DNA from: Brachypterus glaber
Taxonomy: Eukaryota; Arthropoda; Insecta; Coleoptera; Kateretidae
Direction: 5' to 3'
Assembly (NCBI GenBank): GCA_958510825.1
Contig: OY294048.1
Span: 36,731,026-36,795,025 of the forward strand
DNA length: 64,000 bases
The translations under genes were made by a program, and so were the position numbers. Each line of letters opens with the position of its first letter. The stretch's first letter is position 1. This document shows positions 54,250 through 64,000 of this stretch, piece by piece. The notes under the pieces were generated by a model that was not told the origin of the DNA, did not search any database, and worked only from the letters and a program-made list of their open reading frames with translations.

Positions 54250-54790
54250 ATATAATAGTATATTAAAGTACTAGTTTCATAACATACGTTTTTAGCGCAC
54301 GAGTACAAGTTTAGAAAACGAGCCGCTTGCGGTGAGTTTTCTAAAGTACTAGTACGCTAAAAACGTGTTATGAAACGAGTGCTTTATACAATTTTTTCTA
54401 TTTTGCTCTAAAATTTTAAAAAACTTACATTTAAATTGATGACTGATTTAGGGATTTTTGTTTCGAATGGGCATTACAGTTTTTGCCATGTTTAAAATTC
54501 TAAGAACGAATATTATTTTGATATATTGTAAAGTCATATCTTCTCTTTTCCACTGCAAGTAACCAAGCCACAATTGTAACACGGTAAAACATAACCTAAA
54601 CCCAAAATTTTGTAGAAAATTAAACTGTAAACCGACGTTTACAATTGCACGGCAAACGTCGAGAGATAGACTTGTGTCAGTTGCCAACCCAAAAGAAACA
54701 AAAGTAGAGACCTCTTATGGGCCTATAAGAACACGCAAAATGCGTGTGATTATGAGCTTATAAGAGTCGCAAAATAGAAAAAATATATTA
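54250..54790 (-). repeat. Repeat F, copy 2
   Basis: Reverse complement of 48535-49060, including the ~120-bp hairpin (54260-54385). A 79-codon minus frame (54687-54448, MATDTSLSLDVCRAIVNVGL…) is open here but carries stops and indels in the other copy, so I do not call it a gene. Confidence 0.75.
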
Positions 54791-55019
54791 TCAGGGTTAC
54801 AAAGACAAAAACTTTTAACTCTAATCAAAATTAAAAAAAAAACTAAATTAAATTATTTCATTTGTTTTGTCAAATCATCGTACTGAGTAATATTTATTGG
54901 TAGACTACAGTTTGGCGCTGCTGGCGCTCGTCAGTACAAAGACTCATCTCTATATGATGATTAAAAAAAATGCTTTAAACTTTATTTAAAAATGAAGACT
55001 ATTAGATAGACGTATAATC

Positions 55020-56278
55020 TACAGGGTGATCAATAATGACCATGCCAAAAATATTTTAAAAAAATCCCATAAAGGGTGGCCTGCCAATGAGCATTAAGGG
55101 AGCCATGGACCTCCTAACGGTGCGTCTAAAAAAGAGTTTTTATTTAATATCTTTGGAATCTTGTGAATCACGGTACAAAATTTTTGCACATCCCCTAACA
55201 TGGATAAAGGCCATTATCCGATATAATTTTTATTTGATAACTTTAACCAGGGGCGCAAAACTTTTATGTCAGTAGTTTTTTTTTACATTTTTTTAGTAAA
55301 ATATAATTTCTTGATAAAAAATAAATCATAACATCACATAATATTGAAAAATAACATGTATTTAACATCACATTTGCAACGTGTGACGTGACAACCATGT
55401 TATTTAATAACAAATATTTAGCAACGCTGTGAATATATCGCATGTCACATATTAACGTGGATTTCACGTGAATGTCATGTTATTTTGCTTCTCACCGACG
55501 TTCGAAGCAAAAAAATCGATATAAGATGATGTTGATAGAGTAAATTATTATAAGGAAATTGTATACACATTATACGATTTCCAATGGATAGGGGGCTCTG
55601 CCGGGCTTCTCAAGACCACGGACACGGATTATATTCTCCGCTTAATCTGCAATTTCATATTTAGAATCTATCTGTTTCAATCTGTGATTGTTTCAATTAC
55701 TGATTGATTTTAAATCCGATTTTTTTATAGGGTTATAGCGTTTTTAATGGTTTTAATTTAGAAAAAGCTAATATCCTAGAATATTATTTAAATATTAAAG
55801 TACCAGTAACGGCATCCATAAGATATTAGATATAACAGGAATGTGGATTTATGATGTCACAAACACGTTATTTTCGGCATGTCATTGTGTGATGTTATTA
55901 GGGGCGGACTTAGGACATCCCCACCATGCTACATTCTTGTTAAATGGGACTACAATCTTAACATCACATGTCACATATTAACGTGACTTTCACGTGAATG
56001 TCATGTTATTTTGCTACCTGGGGTAGGATTAACTGTTTTCAAGAAAATTGCAGTTAAAGAGATAATTTCACGTTCTAAGCATCAAAATTACATAGGATAT
56101 TAGCCTTTATCAATGTTAGCAAATGTTCAACAGTTCTTTACCGTGGTGTACCCTTAGGACAGCCGTTGCTCCCTTAGGACTCATTTCTGGACCAACCTTG
56201 ATAAGAATTTTTTTTTCATATTTTTGGATGTAGAATCACCTCTTAAATTTTGAAATGCCGGTTATTGATCACCCTGCA
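55020..56278. mobile_element. Family A foldback enlarged by a nested repeat
   Basis: Left tip TACAGGGTGATCAATAATGA, right end GGTTATTGATCACCCTGCA. Arm blocks 'ccatgccaaaaat', 'aaagggtggcctgccaatga' and 'ggactcatttctggaccaac'. The usual middle is replaced by about 700 bp containing direct repeats. Confidence 0.7.
55444..56017 (+). repeat. 45-bp direct repeats flanking ~480 bp
   Basis: CACATATTAACGTG(GA/AC)TTTCACGTG then AATGTCATGTTATTTTGCT at 55445-55489 and 55973-56017, two to three differences. 'acgtgtgacgtgacaac' and 'catgtcacatatt' variants nearby suggest a subterminal repeat cluster. Confidence 0.6.
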
Positions 56279-57921
56279 TTACTAGAAGCAGAAATAGCAA
56301 ATATTCATAATATAGTCGGTAATGGTATAATCTCCTGGCTGTAAATATATGTCTCTTAATCCGGAGTACATGGTACCACTTTATTTTTCACTTGGAGTGT
56401 ATACACATACCAAAATCGTAGCAAATTAATACATTGGATACTATTCAATGAGGGTACATAACTTTAATTGCGAACAAGAAAAAAATACAGTTTTAACGAA
56501 AAATTACCTTTAAACCTTTAAATTAGAAGAGGGAGCCAGAAGTCGGAAGCGAATTATTTCAGTATAGGTACGGTACCTCAACGCTTGTGTGTTAAAGTCC
56601 TCAGACCCAAATAGAATATTTTTTAATTATTCTATTGGGAATATTCATGAATAGAATAAATAAATAAATTATTCTATTGGGAATATTCATGCATAGAATA
56701 AACTTTTAGATATGCTATGATTATGCTTAAAAATTGCGCTTAAAATGCATAATCTATGTATATGCATGACATATCCTTATAATTTTCTCATATCATTCTT
56801 CTTATGTATATTCTAAGAAATTTCTGTTAAGAATGTTCTTAGAAATTATGCTATGCCTCCCCACACCAAGACTGAGCCTCCACCGAATAAAGTGGTATTC
56901 GCTATGTTACACTATGCGTATCGTTCATTTGGCCTTTTAAAAACACGAACTCGTCTATTACACCTCTGCAGGCAAAATCTGGACTCATCTTTTTAAAGAA
57001 CTCGTTCCCAGTCAGCTTCCCCCCAGAAATTATGCTATGCATATTCTAAGAATGTTCTGATAGAATGTTTATTTGAATATGCCGGTGTTCTGCAATACAT
57101 TTTTGACATGGAGTTGTAATTCTACTGTAGCCGATAAAAAATTATACATTTAATTGTTGTTGGTGATTCCAATCGTGTATTATTTGATTATAATTATAGA
57201 CCTACGTCTAGTGATTGGTGATTTTATCAAGTCTAGTGTTTGTAAGCTTAGACAGATTGTATTGTAAGCATAGAAAGGTATGTACCTGTATGCAAACAAA
57301 TTAATGCATGAAAATATTAATATTCCTGAATTTTAAATGACTGACATTTAACACTACTGTCAAACTATTACTTCCCATGGCACACTAATCATCAAATTAA
57401 AAAATAAACTTGTAATTATTTTGTGTATAGAACAAAATAATGAAAAAATTAAAAATGCCAATTTTGTCATGAAACTCGGTATATGGGGTTAACATAATAT
57501 TCTGAACCACTTTTTCTTATAATTTTTTTTCGATATCTCTAACGCGAAGCAAAATATCGAGAATTGACCCTGTTTGTGAGTTCGTAGTAGGCCGAGTTTA
57601 AAGTTCAGATTTTAGTTGAGTATCTTAAAAAATGTGACCCATCAACCTGTATGACTGTGCAAAAATTCAAATCTGTACTCCTTCAAATAGAGAAAATATG
57701 GGGGTGTTTTCATCTTAAATGCGACACACTGTATATCTTGACGGCTTGTTTATGTAATTATTTTTAGAATGTAGGTACTGAACTGGACTATAACAGCACC
57801 TACAACGGCTTATATCGAATTGAAATTTGTAACATGTATAGTGCATAAACTACTATGTTTAGACGAAGATTGTACAATTTAAAACAATACTAGCAAAATG
57901 AGGGGTAAGCAACATATTTTA
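56279..57921. other. Intergenic; 44-bp tandem duplication at 56622-56703
   Basis: 'attctattgggaatattcat' plus '(g/g)…atagaataaa' occurs twice (56626, 56670). Fragments at 57480-57740 resemble a half-MITE ending 'cgacacactgtatat'. No gene. Confidence 0.45.
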
Positions 57922-58678
57922 TATACCGGGTGTTTCAGGAAGGTGGTTCACCTCCCTTAACTTTTTTATATTTAGAGCTATCGAAATGAAATTTGGAGAT
58001 CATGCATAAGACAAAATTTGCAATTTTTTGACATATCAAACAACTTTTTTTCACTTCCGGTTTCTTCGGAAATGACCTTAACGTTCGATTTTTAAATAGG
58101 ACACCCTATATATTTTTACATATTTTGTCTTAGAAATCAATTCTGAATACAACCATATGTCACTTGTCAATTTTTGACAGGTCATGTAATTTTTATTTAA
58201 ATTTTCATTTAAACATAGAGTGCCTTGAATTGGATTATTTGCTTAATTTTTGGTCTAGTTTCTTAAGAAAAATACTATTTTGATTTTTTTCCGAAAACTC
58301 TATATTTGGTGCGCTCTTAAAAGTTTAAAGGTTACACTTTTGCCTATAAGTCATTTTTTTTAATGGGAAGAGGGTGGCTCATTACTTTTAAATGATAGAG
58401 CATTTTTTTGCGAACATTTTGATACTACACATGCATGGTTTATTTTAAAGAACTTGGCCTAAAATACTAATTTTTACTATTAATTTTTTGTAATTGCATT
58501 TGTATTCAGATTTAATATGACAAAACAAAAACTGAGATGGCTTTGAAAAACATTTTGAAAGTTTTATCTTAAGGATGACATTTCTAAAAATTGTGCATGA
58601 TCTCCAAATTTCATTTGGATAGCTCAAAGTATAAAAAAGTTAAGGGGGGTGAACCACCTTCCTGAAACACCCGGTATA
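57922..58678. mobile_element. 757-bp foldback MITE, TATACCGGGTG ends
   Basis: TATACCGGGTGTTTCAGG at 57922 is inverted at 58661-58678, the arms continuing through AAGGTGGTTCACC, TTAACTTTTTTATA and AAATGAAATTTGGAGATCAT. TA may be the target duplication. No transposase. A related half-copy is at 32770. Confidence 0.8.
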
Positions 58679-59144
58679 GCAAATGGTTCCTTTTTGTAAA
58701 ATGTTGACCAATTGTACCTAAACATACTATTGTATTATTAAAATGGTTTCAACTAAATCTCCTTTAGAACTGTGGTCTCATTGGGGTAATGTATCCGCAA
58801 AACCAGTAACCAGTCGAAATTGTTTTCACACGGATACTTAATATTATGCACGCCATAGAAAGCCGAATGAATATTCAATACTACATTAATAGTCCCGTGT
58901 ACACAGAGAGAAATGATTACTAAAAACAAGTAGGTACGTAATAATCAGATCAAGTGGCTAAATAAAATATTTTACTTGGTTGAAGTTGAAAGGCCAATGA
59001 GTTAAAACTTGGATCGCGTAAAAGTGCTTGGTTTGCAATCAGATATTTACTTATATTTAAAATACTAAAAATAATGAATAATAAATAGTAGGTCCGAATT
59101 ATAAAACAAGTATATTTTCATTAAATGTCTTTCTGAAAAACAAC
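58679..59144. other. Unannotated interval
   Basis: Nothing supportable. Confidence 0.4.
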
Positions 59145-60295
59145 TTTACAGCGAAAAAACAACCGCGAAGACCATTACCGCGCAGTCCATTACAGCGATC
59201 GCCATTACCGCGACCAGCCATTACCGCGCATGTCCTTTACCGCGAAGACCATTACCGCGCAGTTCATTACCGAGAACGGTCTTTACCGCGTATGACTTTT
59301 ACAGCGAAAATCGTTATACATTATTTTAATTTTATGTAGGATTGATGGCAGTTTGGGTTGGTTAGTTTTGATTTTGGTTTGGATTTTTATTGATAAAGTG
59401 GAACGTTTACTAAATGACATATATATCTGTGTTTGGGTTTTTAATGTGTGAGTGTTTTTTTTAATTTATATCGACTCATTTGTATAAATCGCTGATTAAT
59501 AATCAGTTTAGTACGAATCGTCATGTAGATCTAAATAAAAGTGCTAGAGGCAAAGACATCGCTGTATAAAAACATTTCATATACAGGAAAGAAAATACTG
59601 TTAAAAATAAAAAAAATGTAAGTGCGTAAATAACTACATGCTTTGTTGCAAGGGGCGTTTGCATACTTCGGACGGAAATGTTTTAAAGGAAACTAGTAAT
59701 GGCCACAACCCTGACCCACAAGGGCGTAGATCTTTTTCTTCTATGGGGGGGTAATACCCAGGGCCGGCCTTTCAAGGCGCCCGTAGCAAAAGAAAAAACA
59801 CCCTAAAATAAAGCTTTGTGCGCCTACAAAAAAAAAATGCCCCCCAAAAAATGCCATCAAGAAAAAAAGCTTTGTCCCTGACGGTTTCTACCATCGTGGC
59901 GCCCCTACAAAAAAAATGAAGGCGCCCAAAAAAAATACCCTAAGACAAAAGCTTTGTCCCTGACGGTTTCTACCAAACTTGGCGCCCTGTAAACAAAATT
60001 GGCGCCCACGCCTATGGGGGGGGGGGTAATTACCCCCATTTCCCCCCCCCCCTCATCTACGCCCTTGCTGACCCAGCATCTATATCAGTTAGAACTGTTT
60101 GAATGTTTATTATTTTTATTTCATCTTTTTTTCTTAAAAAAAATTAAAATAATTATGCGTGGTAATGGTTTTCGCGGTAAAGTCCATGACCCCTTCGCTG
60201 TTATTTTCTTCGAAGTAATGGCTTTCGCGGTCCAGTCTATGCGCGGTAAAGTCCATGCGCGGTAATGGTTTCGCGGTAATGGACTGCGCTGTAAA
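59145..60295. mobile_element. Foldback with arms of degenerate CCATTACCGCG 15-mers
   Basis: TTTACAGCG (59145) and CGCTGTAAA (ending 60295) are inverted ends. The left arm to ~59320 is a run of units such as CCATTACCGCGCAGT and CTTTACCGCGAAGA. The right arm (60155-60295) has the inverse, GGTAATGGTTTTCGCGG and GGTAAAGTCCATGCGCGG. The CpG-rich arms contrast with the AT-rich window. The interior includes the GGCGCC tandem repeats. The structure is reminiscent of Drosophila FB elements, by analogy only. Confidence 0.7.
59800..60000 (+). repeat. ~80-bp tandem units with GGCGCCC
   Basis: AAGCTTTGTCCCTGACGG, TTTCTACCA and TGGCGCCC repeat at 59870 and 59951, with a partial unit at 59812. The block begins after 'cagggccggcctttcaaggc', a hAT-MITE-like phrase. 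Confidence 0.7.
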
Positions 60296-60554
60296 GACCC
60301 CTACCCATTTTACCAGTTTTCATGTTTACAAAAACTTATTAACTTATTTTCCTACAATAGATTATTAAAAAAACATTAATAAATTTTATACCTATTTTTA
60401 TTTGTTCCAAAATTTAAAGAAAAATGTCAAAATTTAAATAAATTAAACCTAGGGGTAAACCGCAGAGGAATTCAGGTGTACAAATTGAAGGAAATCTGGA
60501 GAAAATCTTTGAAGATTTCCTCCTAAAGGTGTACAAAATTTTGTCAGCGGCTTA

Positions 60555-60585
60555 TAATAATAATAATAATAATAATAATATTTAT
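60555..60585 (-). repeat. (AAT)n tail of LINE
   Basis: About nine AAT triplets; on the minus strand (ATT)n directly after the LINE 3' UTR. Confidence 0.85.
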
Positions 60586-61140
60586 TTTAGGGAATCTCAA
60601 ACATTTACAATAATACAAAATACTATAAAAGTGAAATTAAATAAAATATCGTCAAAAATAATTTAGCTCTAATGTATGTTTTTTATTTCATCCATGTATT
60701 CATTTATGCTGTATGGTTCAATCTCCAGTAGAAGCGTATAGATGGCGTACTTAAAAGCTTTTATTGGCAACTTTCTGATGTCATTGGGAAGCGAGTTATA
60801 CAATTTTATACAGCTGTAGTAGGCCCCTTTTTCCATCATTGTTAGTCGGTGTTTTGGATAGCTGTAGTCATCATCTCTTCTGGGATAAATATCTTGAGGT
60901 TTGTTTTCATCGAACAATTGTTTATTCTTTACAAAGAAATTAAGGCACTCCTGAATATAGACTGCGTAAACTGTGAGTATCTTATCCTCTTTGAAATTCC
61001 CTCTGCATGTATCTCTTGGGCCAAGTTTGCTTAAGAGTTTGATGGCTCTTTTTTGAACTCCGAAGATATTTTCCAGGTTTTTACCACCATAGAATATTAA
61101 ACCATATCTTATGTGTGCTTCTAAGTTTGTGCTTACCCCT
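60555..61140 (-). pseudogene. 5'-truncated Jockey/CR1-like LINE, RT C-terminal part
   Basis: On the minus strand the frame is open from about 61140 to the stop at 60669. Blocks in order: HIRYGLIFYGG, ENIFGVQKRAIKLL, RDTCRGNFKEDKILTVYAVY, ECLNFFVKN, LPKHRL-like YPKHRLTMMEKGAYYSCIKL, YNSLPNDIRKLP, FKYAIYTLLLE, YSINEYM. This series is typical of the region after the reverse-transcriptase palm in insect Jockey/CR1-type LINEs. A ~85-bp 3' UTR and an (ATT)n tail (60555-60585) complete a LINE 3' end. The RT catalytic motif is missing because the copy is 5' truncated. The remaining frame has no stop, so the insertion is not very old. The first in-frame ATG is 60917. Confidence 0.8.
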
Positions 61141-61174
61141 CGAATTAAACAAAAAATACGAATTATGGATTACA

Positions 61175-61591
61175 CAGGTTTACAAAAAAAAAGTCAGGAC
61201 TATTTGACCGGACCATGGTATTCCCAGGTATTTTGGCGCCCTGAATCAGATCCCGGGGTCAGTTTTTCCCCATCACGTAAGGAAAACGAGATTTCAAGGT
61301 CATTTGGAGGTCAAAATGGTGATTTTTTGGGAGCGGCCCCGGGACAACATCTCAACGTTCAGAAAGTATTCAAGACCTACACAGTTACCCGTGAAGTTAA
61401 CAGGTCGCTTGAGATATTGTCGCGGAGCCGCTTCCAAAAAATCACCATTTTGACCTCAAATGACCTTGAAATCTCGTTTTCCTGACGTGATGGGGCAAAA
61501 CTGACCCCGGGATCTGATTCAGGGCGCCAAAATACCTAGGAATACCATAGTCCGGTCAAAAAGTCCTGACTTTTTTTTTTTTGTAAACCTG
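61175..61591. repeat. 417-bp hairpin repeat (core family 2)
   Basis: CAGGTTTACAAAAAAAAA and its complement at the ends, then GTCAGGACTATTTGACCGGA, GGTATTTTGGCGCCCTGAAT, GATCCCGGGGTCAG, GGTCATTTGGAGGTCAAAAT and complements, around a ~70-bp centre (61345-61425). The arms are about 95% identical. A 124-codon plus-strand frame through it is an artefact of the palindrome. It abuts the truncated LINE end. Confidence 0.85.
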
Positions 61592-62329
61592 TTATTCTGA
61601 TTAAAAAAGTTTATACAGAGCGTGTCAAAAATCCGCCCATCCCCCTTTAACCTTTTTCAAAAAAATTAATTTGAAAGTGCAATTTCACGTTTTGAGAACT
61701 ACGTAGTAATGAAATACCTACTAAAATGTTGAAAACCAAACGTACATTCGCCCAGCATAGTTGAAATTTTGGTTTTCAACATTTTTTTTTCTAAAAAATG
61801 CTATTTTTTAGAATTCAAAATTAGTTTAAAGTAAAACTGATGTATTTGGATCATAAAATAAACCATCTTGATTTTTTGATTTTTGTAAAGAAATTTTGAT
61901 GAGAATTGTGACCTCTAAACATATAAAATATATACCAATAAATTATATAGGTGTTCCAAATTTCAAGTTGAGATCTTAAGTCGTCCAAAGTTAAAGAGGG
62001 GGAGACTTTAGACATGCACTGTATAGACGACACGTGTCCAAAAATGCTTAGTTTTGGAGTTTTGGTACTTTGTATTTGATATGACTTGCCATCTGTAATA
62101 TATCTTTCTGGCTAATAAATATCCCGTACAAAACATTCTTTTAAAAACATATTCTTTCAAAAGGAATAAAAATATAATAAAAAATAAATTATTTTTAAAA
62201 GAATACAATACTGTTTTATTTTTATAGATACTTTTCAGATCCTTTACTTAACATAAATAGCTTACATTACATACAATCCTTAGAACTTAACATTACATTA
62301 TTATTTTTATCTTTTTAAATATTTACATA
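61592..62329. repeat. Module fragment and AT-rich debris
   Basis: 'acagagcgtgtcaaaaatcc' to 'cccctttaacctttt' parallels 41880-41925. 'gttgaaattttggttttcaa' parallels 4336. No gene. Confidence 0.4.
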
Positions 62330-62415
62330 CATATTTATTTATTTATTTGTAATATACTACAAAGTCATGGAGAGCCCCAAATAAGCTTCATTGCTTGTGC
62401 TAAGGGTTCTCCATT
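62330..62415 (-). mobile_element. LINE 3' end with (AAAT)n tail
   Basis: Minus strand: GAAGCTTATTTGGGGCTCTC, 'catgactttgtagtatatta', (AAAT)n. Same family as 29740-29870. Confidence 0.5.
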
Positions 62416-62644
62416 AATTTTGACAAAAAAATATCCAAAAAGTTCAGTTCACTGTACTTAAAATTTTGAGTTCTTGAAGCTGGATGCTATTCGTTGCAGC
62501 TATCTTTATCTTCCATACTGGTTGCATTTCGTTTAACTTGTTTATACGATTTTCTTCCAGGTTTAAACGTTTAATTTTGACCAAAATAAAATTCCAAAAG
62601 GTTCGTCATTGATATTGACATAACTACCAATAATGTATGTTTTC

Positions 62645-63300
62645 TACTACCGAATTAAGTGCTAGGTTACATATTATAAACCATTGTTGAGCAATGTTTA
62701 TTGATGAGAGTCAATAAGAAAAAAAGTTTATTTCATTAATGTTTTCGACTTGTATGTCAAACTGCCAGCTATATGATAATAATTTTTAAACTATTTTTAA
62801 TTAATATTTGGAGTTGCTAGATTTAATTTAGAATCTGAAAAAAAAGTAATACGTAAATTTGACACACTAACCAGGTTTCTTTGTGCAGGGTCACATATAC
62901 ACCATGTATGCAAACTGTCTTTAGTGTTCAAGACTGAAGTTTTTTGGTTGAGATGGAGTTGAGGCAAAAAATCGGATCTATCTAAAGACAGTTTGCATAC
63001 ATGGTGCATATAATATTTTTTCTGCTACCTAAAGATAGTAACTCCAGCATAATATGCTAAAAATAGTTAAAAATATAGTTTATAAAATATTTTGACATAG
63101 CTGTCACTTTGACAAATAAGTTGAAAAAAGTAAGTAGAAACCTACTTACAACTTTTATTTATTTTTTCATTACTGATCGTTGTCAATCAACAATGCTTAA
63201 CAACGGTCAATACTAAATGAGTCCATTTATTTTATTGGTTATCAAAGTAAACAGTTATTGAGAACGGTTTCCATGTTAGCTAGCACTTAATAAGGTAGTA
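62645..63300. mobile_element. 656-bp foldback with inner perfect hairpin
   Basis: TACTACCGAATTAAGTGCTA and TAGCACTTAATAAGGTAGTA ends. The inner stem, ACCATGTATGCAAACTGTCT and its complement (62895-62923, 62977-63005), is essentially perfect over ~29 bp with a ~50-base loop. Non-coding. Confidence 0.65.
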
Positions 63301-63659
63301 AAAAAGATATTTATCTTTGAATATCACCCTTTTTGCTGGAATATTTTACTTATACGGTATGTCACAAGAAATGCAAAATAAGTTTCAAATTTATATTAAA
63401 GTAGAGCTGGTCTATTAGTGAACTCTTGAAGATGGACCAGGTACGGGATCTAAAAAAAAAGAGATTACTTAATTTTTAAAATGTTTTTCTTCTATATACA
63501 GGGTTATTCTTTTAAATGGTACACCTCCCGTAACTTTTGAACAGGATGAGATATAAACTTTAAATTTGGAATATGCATATCACACAACAAAAACTATCAT
63601 TTGTCATATTTGTCAATGTTTTATTCAGTAAGGCGGCGCCATAGGAGCAGTGGGGGACA
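63301..63659. other. Intergenic with half-MITE
   Basis: 'tatatacagggttattcttt' at 63494 starts a half-copy of a TACAGGG element ('ggtacacctcccgtaacttt'). No gene. Confidence 0.45.
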
Positions 63660-63945
63660 ATATTTTAAATACATTACATTACATGTTTGTTTAACCTCGT
63701 ACTATTCTACTTAATTAAGTCCAGGACTTGTGTGGGCTAGTAGTACAGGGAACCACTGGCTTATACTGACTTTCGAACCAGTTTTTATGGGGAGTGTCCG
63801 CTTCACTTATGCCTTCGCCAAATTTCAATTATTAATTAACTGAAAAAGGCAAATCGGCGCCAGTGAGAATCGAACTTACGCTAGTTGGCTAGTAGACTTG
63901 TCATGTACAGACTCGGTAGACCACTACACCAATCCTCCCATGCAC
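63660..63945 (-). mobile_element. tRNA-derived SINE
   Basis: On the minus strand the element starts GGGAGGATTGGTG. The A box TGGTGTAGTGGT lies at 63931-63920 and the B box GTTCGATTCTC at 63875-63865, about 45 bp apart, as in a tRNA head. The acceptor stem does not pair (GGGAGGA against GGCGCC), so it is not a functional tRNA. The body continues 'gatttgcctttttcagttaa' and 'agtggttccctgtactac' to about 63660. RNA polymerase III promoter elements are intact. Confidence 0.7.
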
Positions 63946-64000
63946 CCTAGGTCTTGTAATAAGTCATTTTAATTTCTCTGTTTAACTATGTTACTATTTA

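Noticed and set aside
54448..54687. 79-codon minus-strand frame
   Set aside because: The inverted sister copy at 48535-49060 breaks the frame, so it is probably a chance opening in a repeat.
61111..61485. 124-codon plus-strand open frame
   Set aside because: It begins in the antisense of the LINE fragment and runs into a perfect palindrome; the reading reflects hairpin symmetry, not a gene.
63860..63940. tRNA gene
   Set aside because: A and B boxes are present but the acceptor stem does not pair and the sequence continues into a SINE body.

Overview
This window is a stretch of repetitive, AT-rich arthropod DNA, most probably from an insect with a large genome. I base this on the repeat content: a Ty3/Gypsy retrotransposon with a tRNA-Lys-like primer site, Jockey/CR1-like LINE 3' ends, a tRNA-derived SINE head, hAT-like and piggyBac-like termini, and abundant foldback elements. 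I cannot name the species. No complete host gene is recognisable. Almost every open frame outside the retrotransposon is short and lies in a palindrome, a simple repeat or an LTR. There is one 200-bp assembly gap (4920-5119).

Layout. 1-8.2 kb: foldback MITE-like repeats, a 952-bp palindrome with a 15-bp direct duplication, a 389-bp TIR element and a 418-bp hairpin. 8.9-10.7 kb: a foldback with 415-bp arms holding a small cysteine-containing frame. 11.7-14.9 kb: a composite foldback whose two inverted ~750-bp halves carry tandem ~70-bp units. 15.2-27.9 kb: a ~1.5-kb hAT-like foldback (16-bp TIRs, 8-bp target duplication) interrupted by an 11.2-kb LTR retrotransposon.

The retrotransposon (15489-26646) is the only element with intact genes. 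It has two 2305-bp LTRs that differ at one position I could find, a primer-binding site, a long leader with six dispersed copies of a 20-bp motif, gag, pol in the -1 frame (protease, reverse transcriptase, RNase H, integrase) and a polypurine tract. Gag would assemble the particle and bind RNA. Pol would be made by -1 frameshifting and carry out processing, reverse transcription and integration. There is no env-like frame.

28-64 kb: a graveyard of small elements. It includes a broken cysteine-rich 'DKPWAP' frame (28.6-28.9 kb), LINE 3' ends (29.8, 42.2, 60.6-61.1, 62.4 kb), a long (TTTTA)n array next to a polyadenylation signal (31.8 kb), foldbacks at 35, 41-43, 53.5, 55-56, 58, 59-60 and 62.6-63.3 kb, a piggyBac-like MITE (50.2 kb), a tandem-repeat element nested with a CG duplication (50.8-51.7 kb), and a minus-strand SINE (63.7-63.9 kb).

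The signals I find most worth following are: (1) the 20-bp motif array in the retrotransposon leader, which resembles an insulator or protein-binding array; (2) a hammerhead-like core (CTGAAGA-stem-GAAAC) occurring in two unrelated stems that keep pairing; (3) a sequence core around GATTCGGATTCAGCGACC shared by two ~418-bp hairpins and two other loci; and (4) two intron-like segments inside the LTR. All identifications come from reading the sequence; no database search was run.
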